From Paenibacillus lutrae (GTDB lineage: Bacteria; Bacillota; Bacilli; Paenibacillales; NBRC-103111): a DNA stretch of 64,000 nt. A model generated the notes under the pieces. It searched no databases. It had not been told where the DNA came from and saw only the letters and a program-made list of their open reading frames with translations. Location of the stretch: NCBI RefSeq assembly GCF_009757775.1, contig NZ_RHLK01000002.1:750113-814112 (forward strand), in the 5' to 3' direction. Positions 33,228 to 40,655 of this stretch are shown piece after piece. How positions within the stretch are numbered: position 1 is the stretch's first letter; every line of letters starts with the position of its first letter. Made by a program: the position numbers and the translations under genes.

Positions 33228-33692
33228 ATGGCTTTTCATATTGTGTTAGTTGAACCCGAAATACCGGCCAATACCGGCAATATTTCCCGCACCTGTGCGG
33301 CGACAGGGACGTATCTGCATCTGGTTCGCCCGCTGGGCTTCTCTACCGATGACCGGACACTGAAACGGGCCGGGCTGGATTATTGGCATTCCGTCAAACT
33401 TGAATACCACGATTCTTTTGCTGAGGTCCAGGAGAAGTATGCGGGTCACCGGTTTTTTTATTCCACAACCAAGACGGACAGACGTTATTCAGACATTGAA
33501 TTCCGGGATGGGGATTTTCTCGTGTTCGGGAAAGAAACCAAGGGACTTCCTGCAGAGCTGCTTGAGGCAAATCCCGGGCAGACCATGCGTATGCCGATGA
33601 CGGATGCGGTACGCTCGCTGAATTTATCGAACTCGGCAGCTATCGTGTTGTTCGAGGCGCTTCGTCAGAACGGCTTCCCCGGTTTATCTTAA
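33228..33692 (+). CDS. trmL: tRNA (cytidine/uridine-34-2'-O)-methyltransferase
   Basis: TrmL is a SPOUT-class methyltransferase that modifies the wobble nucleotide of certain leucine tRNAs using S-adenosylmethionine. The 154-residue protein is the expected length for the minimal SPOUT fold. Typical stretches are VLVEPEIPANTGNISRTCAATG at the N-terminus, LVRPLGFSTDDRTLKRAGLDYW, FGKETKGLP in the knot region and MPMTDAVRSLNLSNSAAIVLFEALRQ at the C-terminus. The ATG has AGAGGTGA about 10 bp upstream and a good sigma-A promoter. It stands alone. Confidence 0.95.
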   Translation: MAFHIVLVEPEIPANTGNISRTCAATGTYLHLVRPLGFSTDDRTLKRAGLDYWHSVKLEYHDSFAEVQEKYAGHRFFYSTTKTDRRYSDIEFRDGDFLVFGKETKGLPAELLEANPGQTMRMPMTDAVRSLNLSNSAAIVLFEALRQNGFPGLS

Positions 33693-33710
33693 TTGCTCGG
33701 ATACACAAGA

Positions 33711-33733
33711 AAAAGAGGCCTGAGCCCCTTTTG
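33711..33733 (+). terminator. Terminator of trmL
   Basis: Short stem AAAAGAGGC/GCCCCTTTT with one mismatch, loop CTGA. Moderate strength. Confidence 0.55.
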
Positions 33734-33811
33734 CGGTGCAGCTAAAAAATACCCAAACGTTTTGACGTGCCTTCACATAAATTGTGCTGTGCGAATCATC
33801 TTATCTCTGTG

Positions 33812-33841
33812 AAAACGGCCTTCTTAGGAAGGTCGTTTTTT
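33812..33841. terminator. Bidirectional terminator between trmL and the ArsB/NhaD transporter gene
   Basis: Stem AACGGCCTTC/GAAGGTCGTT with loop TTAG; a T6 run on the + side and TTTTC on the - side. It abuts the stop codon of the transporter gene. Confidence 0.8.
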
Positions 33842-35197
33842 CTAATAGAGCCAGGATACCCAGTAACCGAGCACAATCAGCGTAAAGAATAGAGTGACCG
33901 GGATAACGGTAAACGTTACTTTCATATACTGGCCCCAGGTGATCCGGACATTGCCTTGTTTGATCATATGAAGCCAGATTAAAGTTGCGAGAGTGCCTAT
34001 AGGCAGAAGCAAGGAGCCTAAGTCACTGCCGATTACACTGGACAAATAAGAGATTTTCAGTGTCATGGGATCGAGATTCATGTTGGTTAGAGTCAAGGTT
34101 CCAATCATTAAGGCAGGGTGGTTGTTGAACAGATTGGAGAGAACGGTAAGTAGTGACCCCATCGCGATACTTGCAAGCAGGTAGCCTTGCGTTAGGAGAG
34201 GTTCCATGAATTTCATCAGCCACTGGGTTAATCCGATGTTGTGCAGGCCATAAATAATGACGTACATACTGAAAGCAAACAAGAGAATATACCAAGGTGT
34301 CTTCTTAACCATATCTGTGGGAGGGATTCTGAGATAAATCCAACGCCAGCCCAGCAGAGCCATAGAACCGATGACGGCCATGAGCGGAACGGGGAAGTGT
34401 ACGTAGGAAGCGGCGAAGAGGGAAAGCCGGACAGCGAGTACAAAGAGGAGAATGTTGCGCATAAATTTCGGGCGATTCTCAGGAATGACCGGCACCGGCA
34501 CGGTTTTGAGCGGATGATTGCCGGGTGTAGGGGGATAACTCCATTGTCCCGGCTTAAGCTTAGAAATTGTACGCGGAATCTGATTGAAAAAGTAGGCAAA
34601 CAGGAGCAAAGCCAGGAGAAGCAGTCCTGCTGAAGCGGGAATGAACATCATTGCCGTATGCATGTAGAGGTCCATATTTACCATTTTTAATGCAATCAGA
34701 TTCACAATATTGCTCACTCCGATCGGGGCGCTGGACGCCGTTGCGATTAAGGCTCCCGACAGCAGGTAGGGGATTTTTTGGTGATTTTTAAGTTTCATGT
34801 GGTGAAGCAGCATGAGAAGGATCGGGGTCGTGATAAGAATACTGCCGTCGTTGTTGACGAACAGGGTCATAAGAAAACAAAACAGGTTCGTATACCAGAA
34901 TAACCGGATTCCCGAGCCGCCCGCTTTTTCTGACAGCTTCTCGGCCGCCCAGTGGAAGAAACCGAAGCTTTCGAGGACGATGGCCATAACAATCGTAGCA
35001 ATAATGGTAACGGCCGCGCCCCCTATCGTCTCTGTAATGATGATCAAATCCGATAAGGATACACTGCCGCTCAGGAGGACAAGCACTGCACCTACCGACG
35101 CCGGTATGGCTTCATTGACCTGTGGGCGCCAGAAGATGAAAGACAGTGTACCGAGAAATATTAGAATTGTGATCGGCATCAAGTACTCGTTCATCAT
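33842..35197 (-). CDS. ArsB/NhaD-family membrane ion transporter
   Basis: The 451-residue protein has about 11-12 hydrophobic helices and the ion-transporter fold of the ArsB/NhaD/SLC13 group. Typical family pieces are ETIGGAAVTIIATIVMAIVLE, FVNNDGSILITTPILL (first re-entrant loop), ATASSAPIGVSNIVNL, and in the second half LSNLFNNHPALMIGTLTLTN and SVIGSDLGSLLLPIGTLATLIW. It could export arsenite or exchange cations; no arsenic genes such as arsR or arsC are nearby, so the substrate is open. AAGGAGGTGAG precedes ATGATG; the second ATG (35194) has slightly better spacing. It ends at a bidirectional terminator. The 5' side is an unusually long non-coding region. Confidence 0.85.
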   Translation of the reverse strand: MMNEYLMPITILIFLGTLSFIFWRPQVNEAIPASVGAVLVLLSGSVSLSDLIIITETIGGAAVTIIATIVMAIVLESFGFFHWAAEKLSEKAGGSGIRLFWYTNLFCFLMTLFVNNDGSILITTPILLMLLHHMKLKNHQKIPYLLSGALIATASSAPIGVSNIVNLIALKMVNMDLYMHTAMMFIPASAGLLLLALLLFAYFFNQIPRTISKLKPGQWSYPPTPGNHPLKTVPVPVIPENRPKFMRNILLFVLAVRLSLFAASYVHFPVPLMAVIGSMALLGWRWIYLRIPPTDMVKKTPWYILLFAFSMYVIIYGLHNIGLTQWLMKFMEPLLTQGYLLASIAMGSLLTVLSNLFNNHPALMIGTLTLTNMNLDPMTLKISYLSSVIGSDLGSLLLPIGTLATLIWLHMIKQGNVRITWGQYMKVTFTVIPVTLFFTLIVLGYWVSWLY

Positions 35198-35878
35198 CTC
35201 ACCTCCTTCCCAACTAAACGAATTCGCCTAACCGTTATAGAATTCAAACGAAGACACCGGGTGGATTCTATCACCTCCTTTATATTTGTCTGCTAGATTT
35301 AGTTGTAATGTATGGTATGTGATTTTACTCGGCAGTGAACTAAGCGAACTCCTAATTTCTATGAGATTCAACGGGTTGCTAGGATTGATATATGGCTACG
35401 AATGATAGGAAGCATCCCAGGCAAGGTACCTATATATTCAGATGGGGGTATGTCCCTTTGTCCCGGAAAGGACCTAGATCCTTTGAAATGTGACATTCCC
35501 GGCATGGGAAATTCGTCTAGTCTGGAGCGGGTCTGAAGTTCTACTTATGAAGGGCTCGAAATGAGCGTGTGCCTGGGATATTTGCGAAGCCGGGTTATGA
35601 CCTGAGAATCAGGTTAAACAAAGGACTTACCAATGGTTAATTAAAAAACTGGAAATTTTGTTATCAGATTTTACAGGTACGCCTAGATCTGAGCAAACCA
35701 AAGGGTTCCAGTATTGACAAAGTTGTGGAATGTTCAATTATCTCTAAATTTTCAAAATTAAACAGCTGAAAATAAAAGATTTTACCGAAATAAGAAGGAA
35801 TCGTACGAAACTTGGCGAATAAAAATGGGTAATGTTACTTATGCCGATTTGAATTTCGGATGAAAGAGGTGAGTGGAA
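35198..35878. other. Long intergenic region (about 680 bp) with no gene
   Basis: No convincing coding sequence was found on either strand. An AAGGAGGTGA-like site on the minus strand near 35270-35280 is followed only by a short frame (about 26 codons) that overlaps the transporter start, which I do not call a gene. The central part holds nested hairpins closed by a 10-bp helix, described separately. Confidence 0.7.
35414..35579. ncRNA. Candidate structured RNA (unassigned), strand not determined
   Basis: ATCCCAGGCA at 35414-35423 is perfectly complementary to TGCCTGGGAT at 35570-35579, which would close a domain of 166 nt. Within it are local hairpins: GTCC-CTTT/AAAG-GAC around 35451-35473, TTCCC/GGGAA with loop GGCAT around 35496-35510, and GCTC/GAGC with loop GAAAT around 35553-35565. 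Another hairpin, ACCTGA/TCAGGT, follows near 35600. I do not recognise any known riboswitch or RNA class. It lies 217 bp upstream of the transporter gene on one strand and 300 bp upstream of the abrB-like gene on the other. Confidence 0.4.
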
Positions 35879-36139
35879 ATGATGAAACCTGCTGGAGTTG
35901 TACGTAAAGTTGACCAATTAGGTCGTATTGTTTTACCCAAATCGCTGCGCAAAAGATACCAAATGAACGAGGGCGATCCAGTCGAAATACTAGTTCAAGG
36001 GGACCATATCATCTTAGAGAGATACCGCCCCAAATGCGTATTTTGTGGAGAAATGGACCATGTGAACGAATTCAAAGAACGTCACATCTGTGCCAGTTGT
36101 CTGTCGGAAATGAACGCGATGAAACAACCAAGATCGTAG
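35879..36139 (+). CDS. AbrB-like transition-state regulator with C-terminal zinc ribbon
   Basis: The 86-residue protein starts MMKPAGVVRKVDQLGRIVLP, which is the swapped-hairpin DNA-binding domain of AbrB, Abh and SpoVT. After residue 52 it departs from Bacillus AbrB and carries CVFC, fourteen residues, then CASC, a likely zinc-binding ribbon in place of the AbrB multimerisation domain. It probably represses growth-phase genes as a small multimer, by analogy. ATG 35879 is preferred: GAGGTGAG lies 4-5 bp upstream, and GTG 35873 overlaps it. It is preceded by a long non-coding region and followed by about 220 bp before the DUF2500 gene. Confidence 0.88.
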   Translation: MMKPAGVVRKVDQLGRIVLPKSLRKRYQMNEGDPVEILVQGDHIILERYRPKCVFCGEMDHVNEFKERHICASCLSEMNAMKQPRS

Positions 36140-36362
36140 GTCTCCTTTCCTATCCATTCGGACTGGAAATCAGGACAACAGCAAACAGAGGCATCGCTTC
36201 CATCGGAGCGGTGCTTTTGACGTTTTATAGGGAAATATTCACCTCCCAAGACAAAACGCTTGTGGTAATATAAGGGAGGCAATTGGAAATGCGGTGAAGA
36301 TCGTAAGGGGCAAGGTAGTGCGATCCATAAGAATTTTCCGCAGAGAAAAGGAGGGGGCTGGC

Positions 36363-36803
36363 ATGGACTTTGAACCGCCAGGGTTTGGAGATTTTGAAGG
36401 AGTCGCAGGAAACGGATTTCCTTTAGACGCATTCGGATTGTTCGGAATTGTTTTTATGATCGTGTTCCTGCTGATCGCCGGACTCATTATTTTTTCGATT
36501 ATAAAAGCAATCGGTCAGTGGAGTCATAACAACAAGCAGCCCGTACTGTCCGTCTACGCGGTAATAACGGCGAAGCGCACTCATGTATCCCGCAGGAGCA
36601 ATTCCAATAGCAACGATTCTTTCTCCAATTCCGGCTCGACAAGTACGACGTATTACGCGACATTCGAGGTGGAGAGCGGAGACCGTCTGGAGTTCGCCAT
36701 CAGCGGCCAGGAGTACGGTCAGCTTATGGAAGGCGATACCGGCAAGTTGACCTTCCAAGGGACGCGCTATCTGGGCTACGAAAGAAGCAGAGCCGTTGAG
36801 TAA
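36363..36803 (+). CDS. DUF2500 family membrane-anchored protein
   Basis: The 146-residue protein has a single transmembrane helix (about residues 24-50, FGIVFMIVFLLIAGLIIFSI) and an extracytoplasmic or cytoplasmic beta-rich domain. The DUF2500 signature is the PVLSVYAVITAKRTHVS start of that domain, a Ser/Asn-rich loop, then TTYYATFEVESGDRLEF, GQEYGQLMEGDTGKLTFQGTR and YLGYER. The function of the family is unknown. The start is ATG 36363, with AAGGAGGGGG 8 bp upstream, not the upstream Met at 36294. Its stop overlaps the next gene by 8 nt, so the two are cotranscribed and probably translationally coupled. Confidence 0.87.
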   Translation: MDFEPPGFGDFEGVAGNGFPLDAFGLFGIVFMIVFLLIAGLIIFSIIKAIGQWSHNNKQPVLSVYAVITAKRTHVSRRSNSNSNDSFSNSGSTSTTYYATFEVESGDRLEFAISGQEYGQLMEGDTGKLTFQGTRYLGYERSRAVE

Positions 36804-37626
36804 AGCCGGACTGGCCGCGGGCCCTCCCCGTCTGGGACCTTCAGCAGGCGGCCAAGCGGGCGCGGCGGCGGGATTTGTCGGAGCCATGCTGCTCGTTCAA
36901 CTGACGCCCGCCTGGGCCGGACTTACGGCAGCGGCCCTCCTCATAGGGCTGGCCCTGTTCCAGCAGCGTGCCGGACGCATCCTGCTGCTGACGATCGCCT
37001 CCATATTGACGGGCTACTGGTTGTCCGCGTGGCTGGGTGCGTGGCTAAGGGCGGAATCTTTAACGGGATTCGCCGAACCGGCTCGGATTGCTCTGTCCAG
37101 GCTTGGTTTGATCGGTTACGTCATCCCGCTGTCTCTTCTTTACATATGCGTCAAGCCTGACAATTCCTATCTGGCTGCCGGCCGGTTCGGGAACATCATT
37201 TATTTCCCGTTGGTCTGGCGGGGAATTAAAGATCCGGTTTGGCGCTCTCTTCTGATCTCCTCGGCTGTTGTGACGGTTTCATTCCTCTTCGTGATTGATT
37301 TCGGACAGGATCGGTTGCTGCAAATTCTCGGCTACTCCGTTTTATTTGCAGGCATAAATGCTGCGCTGGAAGAAGTGGTCTGGCGGGGCTATCTGCTGAG
37401 CAGGCTGGTTGATCTCATGGGCGAACTCAAAGGAGTTCTCGTTTGCTCGGCCGCTTTCGGCTTCTATCACTATTCCATCGGATTTCCGTGGGCGATCTGC
37501 ATCCTCTTCGGAGTGCTGGGCATCTGGCTGAGCGGTTTGGCGATCCGCGCGCAGGGGCTGCTGCCAGTATTTCTGCTTCATTTCGTTATGAATATCCTTT
37601 TCGGATTATCCGGAATGATATTCTAA
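36796..37626 (+). CDS. CPBP-family intramembrane metalloprotease (Abi/CAAX-like)
   Basis: The 276-residue protein is an integral membrane protease homologue. The active-site motifs are EEVVWRG (Glu192, Glu193, Arg197), FGFYH (His225) and LLHFVMN (His262, Asn266), arranged as in Rce1-type CPBP proteins. Seven to eight hydrophobic segments surround them. Bacterial members process or protect against peptides, or mature lipopeptide-type products; no substrate gene is obvious here. The frame opens with TTG 36796, inside the end of the DUF2500 gene, with only a weak purine-rich site; ATG 36886 is an alternative. The pairing with DUF2500 may be functional. Confidence 0.87.
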   Translation: MSKAGLAAGPPRLGPSAGGQAGAAAGFVGAMLLVQLTPAWAGLTAAALLIGLALFQQRAGRILLLTIASILTGYWLSAWLGAWLRAESLTGFAEPARIALSRLGLIGYVIPLSLLYICVKPDNSYLAAGRFGNIIYFPLVWRGIKDPVWRSLLISSAVVTVSFLFVIDFGQDRLLQILGYSVLFAGINAALEEVVWRGYLLSRLVDLMGELKGVLVCSAAFGFYHYSIGFPWAICILFGVLGIWLSGLAIRAQGLLPVFLLHFVMNILFGLSGMIF

Positions 37627-37654
37627 TGCAGCGCAACAGCATACAAATTCCATG

Positions 37655-37684
37655 AAAAAAAGCCCTGAGTCATCAGGGCTTTTA
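37655..37684. terminator. Bidirectional terminator after the CPBP protease gene
   Basis: Perfect 11-bp stem AAAAGCCCTGA/TCAGGGCTTTT with loop GTCA; T-rich on both strands. It can also end the small minus-strand gene at 37710-37808. Confidence 0.85.
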
Positions 37685-37709
37685 AACATTGCGCGCAACG
37701 GTACCTGGC

Positions 37710-37808
37710 TTACAGGCCTTTCGTCTTATCCTCGTTGTACGAGGATGTGAAGATGGCCACAATAAACATGAGCAGGACCGTGTTAATAATCCAGAAAGCA
37801 GCTGACAT
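37710..37808 (-). CDS. Small membrane protein (32 residues)
   Basis: This short gene encodes MSAAFWIINTVLLMFIVAIF followed by a polar tail (TSSYNEDKTKGL). It is one hydrophobic helix with a charged C-terminus. GGAGGTG lies 6-7 bp before the ATG, and a bidirectional terminator lies 25 bp beyond the stop, so it is a self-contained transcription unit. I do not recognise a named family. It resembles the many one-helix peptides of Bacillales, some of which are sporulation-induced. A toxin-like role is not supported by anything visible. Confidence 0.7.
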   Translation of the reverse strand: MSAAFWIINTVLLMFIVAIFTSSYNEDKTKGL

Positions 37809-38114
37809 CTGACACACCTCCAGAAAGCATACGTTATGCTTATTATACCCAACTGCCGGGCAAAAGAAAAGGATATATAAAGTTTTTTGAATGCGATGGT
37901 CCAGGATAAAACCACAGGAACCAGATCGTCTCTGTTGAATACAGGTAGAAATAAATAATTTACACATCATGTAAATATTGGTATTTTAAAAAGTGTTGTT
38001 GAAAATAAAATTACAGGAGGCGATGGTCTATACAGAGAACGTGCACGGGGAATTTGCTGATGGAATAGGGACTATCACACACTTGTGAACATATAGAAAA
38101 GAGGGATTCATAGT

Positions 38115-38348
38115 TTGAAGGAGCTCGGACCGGTATTAGTTTTCTCAGGATTAATGTTAATTGGATTAGGATTATTTGAAAAAATTCTAATGTATATAAC
38201 CCCCGCTGGAAACAGCAATTTCAATGGCATTGAAGGTGTCACTTATAGGTACATCTGGAGCTTGTCTAATGTAACATTATTTATTGGCGGAACAGTCCTG
38301 TTATTAGCATTTTTAATGTATTTGTTTATAAATGAGAAAAAGCAATAA
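38115..38348 (+). CDS. Small two-helix membrane protein of unknown function
   Basis: The 77-residue protein has two hydrophobic segments (about residues 6-29 and 50-72) separated by a polar loop (TPAGNSNFNGIEGVTYRY) and ends NEKKQ. It resembles DUF2905-type small membrane proteins in length and layout (an FEKILMYITP-like turn after the first helix), but I cannot confirm the family. The start is TTG 38115, with AGAGGG 8 bp upstream. The gene is clearly more AT-rich than its neighbours. A good terminator follows 20 bp after the stop. Confidence 0.75.
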   Translation: MKELGPVLVFSGLMLIGLGLFEKILMYITPAGNSNFNGIEGVTYRYIWSLSNVTLFIGGTVLLLAFLMYLFINEKKQ

Positions 38349-38367
38349 AAGCATAAATTTCTTTTGG

Positions 38368-38397
38368 AGCTATCGCCGCTTAGGCGGTAGCTTTTTA
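38368..38397 (+). terminator. Terminator after the small membrane protein gene
   Basis: Stem AGCTATCGCC/GGCGGTAGCT (one G-T pair) followed by TTTTTATTT. Confidence 0.85.
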
Positions 38398-38478
38398 TTT
38401 GCTTTTTGGGACAGATTATCTTGATGATGCCGCGAGTTGTTTCGCTTCTTCCTTCGGCCGGTTCAATTATGCTGCGCC

Positions 38479-38495
38479 TTAACAGTGCCTTAACA
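38479..38495 (+). promoter_or_regulatory. Possible PhoP-like direct repeat (TTAACA twice, 11-bp period)
   Basis: Two exact TTAACA hexamers are separated by 5 bp, the spacing of PhoP boxes in Bacillus. Only two repeats are clear, whereas functional Pho boxes usually have four. It sits about 150 bp upstream of the thioredoxin-reductase-like gene. Confidence 0.25.
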
Positions 38496-38644
38496 TGATG
38501 CTTTGCAGACGTTGAGCGGTGTATACGAGGACGATCTGAAGGAGTGAAATCAGCTAAGGTCTAAGATTACAGGGGGCTTACTTCGGGTAAGTTAACCGGA
38601 GAAGATCTACCCATTATTTACTACAAGAAGGTGAGCTGAAGCGA

Positions 38645-39658
38645 ATGAACTATGACGGAATTATTATCGGCGGCGGCATTGCCGGACTCCAGGCAGCCGT
38701 TCAGCTTGGCCGCTATGGTCATAAGGTGCTGGTCATTGATGCAGGCTACGGGCGTTCGACCCTATGTGCGCGTTATCATAACGTGCTCGGCTTCCCGGAT
38801 GGCGTCTCCGGGGAGGAGCTCAGGAAGACGGGGCGCAAGCAGGCGCAGGCGCTCGGCGTGGAATTCGCGGACGGCCTGGCGATCCGTGCAGCCGGGAATC
38901 TGGACACCGGCTTCCGCGTCGGTATCCGCAGGCTTGCGCAGCAGGAGAGCGGCGGGAATCACCCGCTCGCAGCGCATGAACCCGGCGGCCGGGGATTGTC
39001 CGCCGAAGCGGAAGCCGATCCGGATACGGAGTACACCGGCTCGACCCTGCTGCTTGCCACCGGCGTAATGGACCGGTTCCCGGAACTGCCTGGGCTGCGC
39101 GAATGCCTGGGACATACGATCTACGTATGTCCGGACTGCGACAGCCACGAGGTGGCGGGCCGCCGGACGGTAGTGCTTGGTGCGGGCGATCCTGGAGCCC
39201 GCATGGCTTTGACGCTGCGCCCTCGTACCGACAAGCTTACGCTGCTGAACCATGAACGTAAGCCTATCAGCCCTGCGGTGCAGCAGGAACTGGATCTTGC
39301 CGGGATCCAGACAATCCCGGGACCGATTGCCGCCATCCAGGCCGAGGAAGGCGGCAGGCTGGTCCGCGTGCAGCTGGAGGACGGCCGCACGGTTGAAGCC
39401 GAGCGGGGATTCCTCGCTTTCGGAGGCAATGCGGTGCACTCGGATCTGGCGGTACAGCTCGGCGCCGAGCGGATGGAGAACCGCCATGTATTGGCGGACC
39501 CGCGCAGCAAGGAAACGAACATTCCCGGCGTCTATGCGGCCGGAGATATCGGCGTGCATGCCGAGCAGCTTACCGTCGCCATGGGTGAGGGAGCGATGGC
39601 CGCCATCTGGATGAACAAGGCCATTGAAGCGAAGAAACGGAAGAGTCAGCAGGGGTAA
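38645..39658 (+). CDS. Thioredoxin-reductase-like NAD(P)/FAD-dependent oxidoreductase
   Basis: The 337-residue protein has the two-dinucleotide-domain fold of thioredoxin reductase. The FAD site is IIIGGGIAGLQAAVQLGRYG at the N-terminus, with a second FAD motif YAAGDIG near residue 298. The NADPH domain has VVLGAGDPGARMA near residue 180. A CxxC pair is present as VCPDCDSHE, at the position of the redox Cys pair (CATC) in TrxB. A stretch of about 30 residues rich in Gly, Ala and Glu (between about 100 and 132) looks like a lineage-specific insert. The physiological partner is unknown. AAGGTGAG lies 9 bp before the ATG. It converges on a winged-helix regulator gene. Confidence 0.85.
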   Translation: MNYDGIIIGGGIAGLQAAVQLGRYGHKVLVIDAGYGRSTLCARYHNVLGFPDGVSGEELRKTGRKQAQALGVEFADGLAIRAAGNLDTGFRVGIRRLAQQESGGNHPLAAHEPGGRGLSAEAEADPDTEYTGSTLLLATGVMDRFPELPGLRECLGHTIYVCPDCDSHEVAGRRTVVLGAGDPGARMALTLRPRTDKLTLLNHERKPISPAVQQELDLAGIQTIPGPIAAIQAEEGGRLVRVQLEDGRTVEAERGFLAFGGNAVHSDLAVQLGAERMENRHVLADPRSKETNIPGVYAAGDIGVHAEQLTVAMGEGAMAAIWMNKAIEAKKRKSQQG

Positions 39659-39712
39659 ACCCGCTGGCTCTTTTTTTATACAACGTGGCAGGATGGAGGC
39701 CGGAGCCTATCT

Positions 39713-40156
39713 CTATTCATTCTTTTGCCGCTCCTCATCCCCAGTCCAAGTATCCTTGACTGCTGCTGCTTTTCTCTCCTCCAGAATTCTTTTATATTGT
39801 CGCAGCAGCCTGACTTTCCTCTGCTCGAAAAGCCTGGCCACTATGGAAGTTCCGCACAACTGCGCATTTTCACTGAAAAGACTGGCCGAGGGACATGGAG
39901 CAGAGTCGTCTAGCAGCACGAGGGCCTTCTCCGTCAGCCGATACAAGTAAGCAGGTCTTCCGGGTGATTGCCGCCGTATGGTCTGCTGCACATAATGGTT
40001 CTGCATGAGGGCGTTCAGATGACGCCGAATGCCCGCAGGCGTCATTTTGAGTTCATGGGCGATATGCTTAATGTCAGAGGTTCCCAACCTCTCGAGGCAG
40101 AACAAAATTTCTTTGCGCGTGGGTTGGTCCAGAGGATGGAAATGCGCTGCTTTCAC
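39713..40156 (-). CDS. Winged-helix transcriptional regulator (ArsR/DeoR-like)
   Basis: The protein has about 147 residues from GTG 40156, or four more from GTG 40168; GTG 40156 has AAAGGTGG at good spacing. Residues 10-80 form a winged helix: HPLDQPTRKEILFCLERLG, DIKHIAHELKMTPAGIRRHLNAL as the recognition region, then GRPAYLYRLTEKAL as the wing. The C-terminal half is basic and helical, with two Cys (CPSASLF and AQLC) that could sense redox state or bind metal. The pattern resembles SufR-like regulators. It converges with the thioredoxin-reductase-like gene; targets are not deducible. Confidence 0.78.
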   Translation of the reverse strand: MKAAHFHPLDQPTRKEILFCLERLGTSDIKHIAHELKMTPAGIRRHLNALMQNHYVQQTIRRQSPGRPAYLYRLTEKALVLLDDSAPCPSASLFSENAQLCGTSIVARLFEQRKVRLLRQYKRILEERKAAAVKDTWTGDEERQKNE

Positions 40157-40387
40157 ATGTGTGCCCACCTTTCCCTTAATAGCCGGATTCTATGATATAT
40201 AGTTTACAATAAATACCATTTATACCTTTAGATTATAAGGAGTGAGAAAAGTTTTGTCTATATGCAAAAATTTTTGCTAAAGTGAAGTTTTGGTGAACGG
40301 AGTATGTCCATTCTGTGAACTGCCTTTGTTTGCAGGCTTAAGAAAGAGGAAGAGCCTTACATTTGAAAGTGCCGGGGTGCGCAAACA

Positions 40388-40429
40388 AAGCCCGGATTTC
40401 CTCTGGCATCAAGAAGGAAATCCGGGCTT
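40388..40429. terminator. Strong hairpin, possible terminator for the DUF2161 gene
   Basis: Perfect 14-bp stem AAGCCCGGATTTCC/GGAAATCCGGGCTT with a 14-nt loop. On the minus strand it is followed by TTTGTTTG, so it may end transcripts from the DUF2161 gene, about 230 bp away. Confidence 0.5.
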
Positions 40430-40448
40430 ATTGAGTGAGGGACTTATA

Positions 40449-40600
40449 TCTGCGCGGCTGAATTCGGGAGTCAGACTCGCTTCATGTCTGCGCAGCCGAA
40501 TTCTGGAGGCAGACTCGCTTCATGTCTGCGCAGCCGAATTCTGGAGGCAGACTCGCTTCATGTCTGCGCGGCCGAATCCTGGAGGTAGACGCCTCCTATG
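40449..40600. repeat. Four tandem copies of a 38-bp repeat
   Basis: Copies lie at 40449-40486, 40487-40524, 40525-40562 and 40563-40600. Copies 2 and 3 are identical; copy 1 differs at a few positions, and copy 4 diverges in its last third. The unit begins TCTGCGCAGCCGAATTCTGG and ends in CGCTTCATG. Since 38 is not a multiple of three and no gene covers the array, it is not a coding repeat. It lies between the winged-helix regulator and the DUF2161 gene. Confidence 0.9.
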
Positions 40601-40655
40601 CCGCCATTAAAATTTGCGGATGTTTATTGGAGAAATCACCGGAACTCTTCCGGTT

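Noticed and set aside
35197-35275. Short leader-peptide-like frame (about 26 codons) before the ArsB/NhaD gene on the minus strand
   Set aside because: Its GTG start is inside the AGGAGG-like sequence and the peptide has no recognisable features; it may be a chance frame.
40449-40600. CRISPR array
   Set aside because: The units are directly adjacent without spacers, and no cas genes are present.
40290-40610. Plus-strand frame of 106 codons across the 38-bp repeats
   Set aside because: The repeat period is not a multiple of three, so the translated repeats differ in frame; there is no ribosome site and a terminator-like hairpin lies inside.
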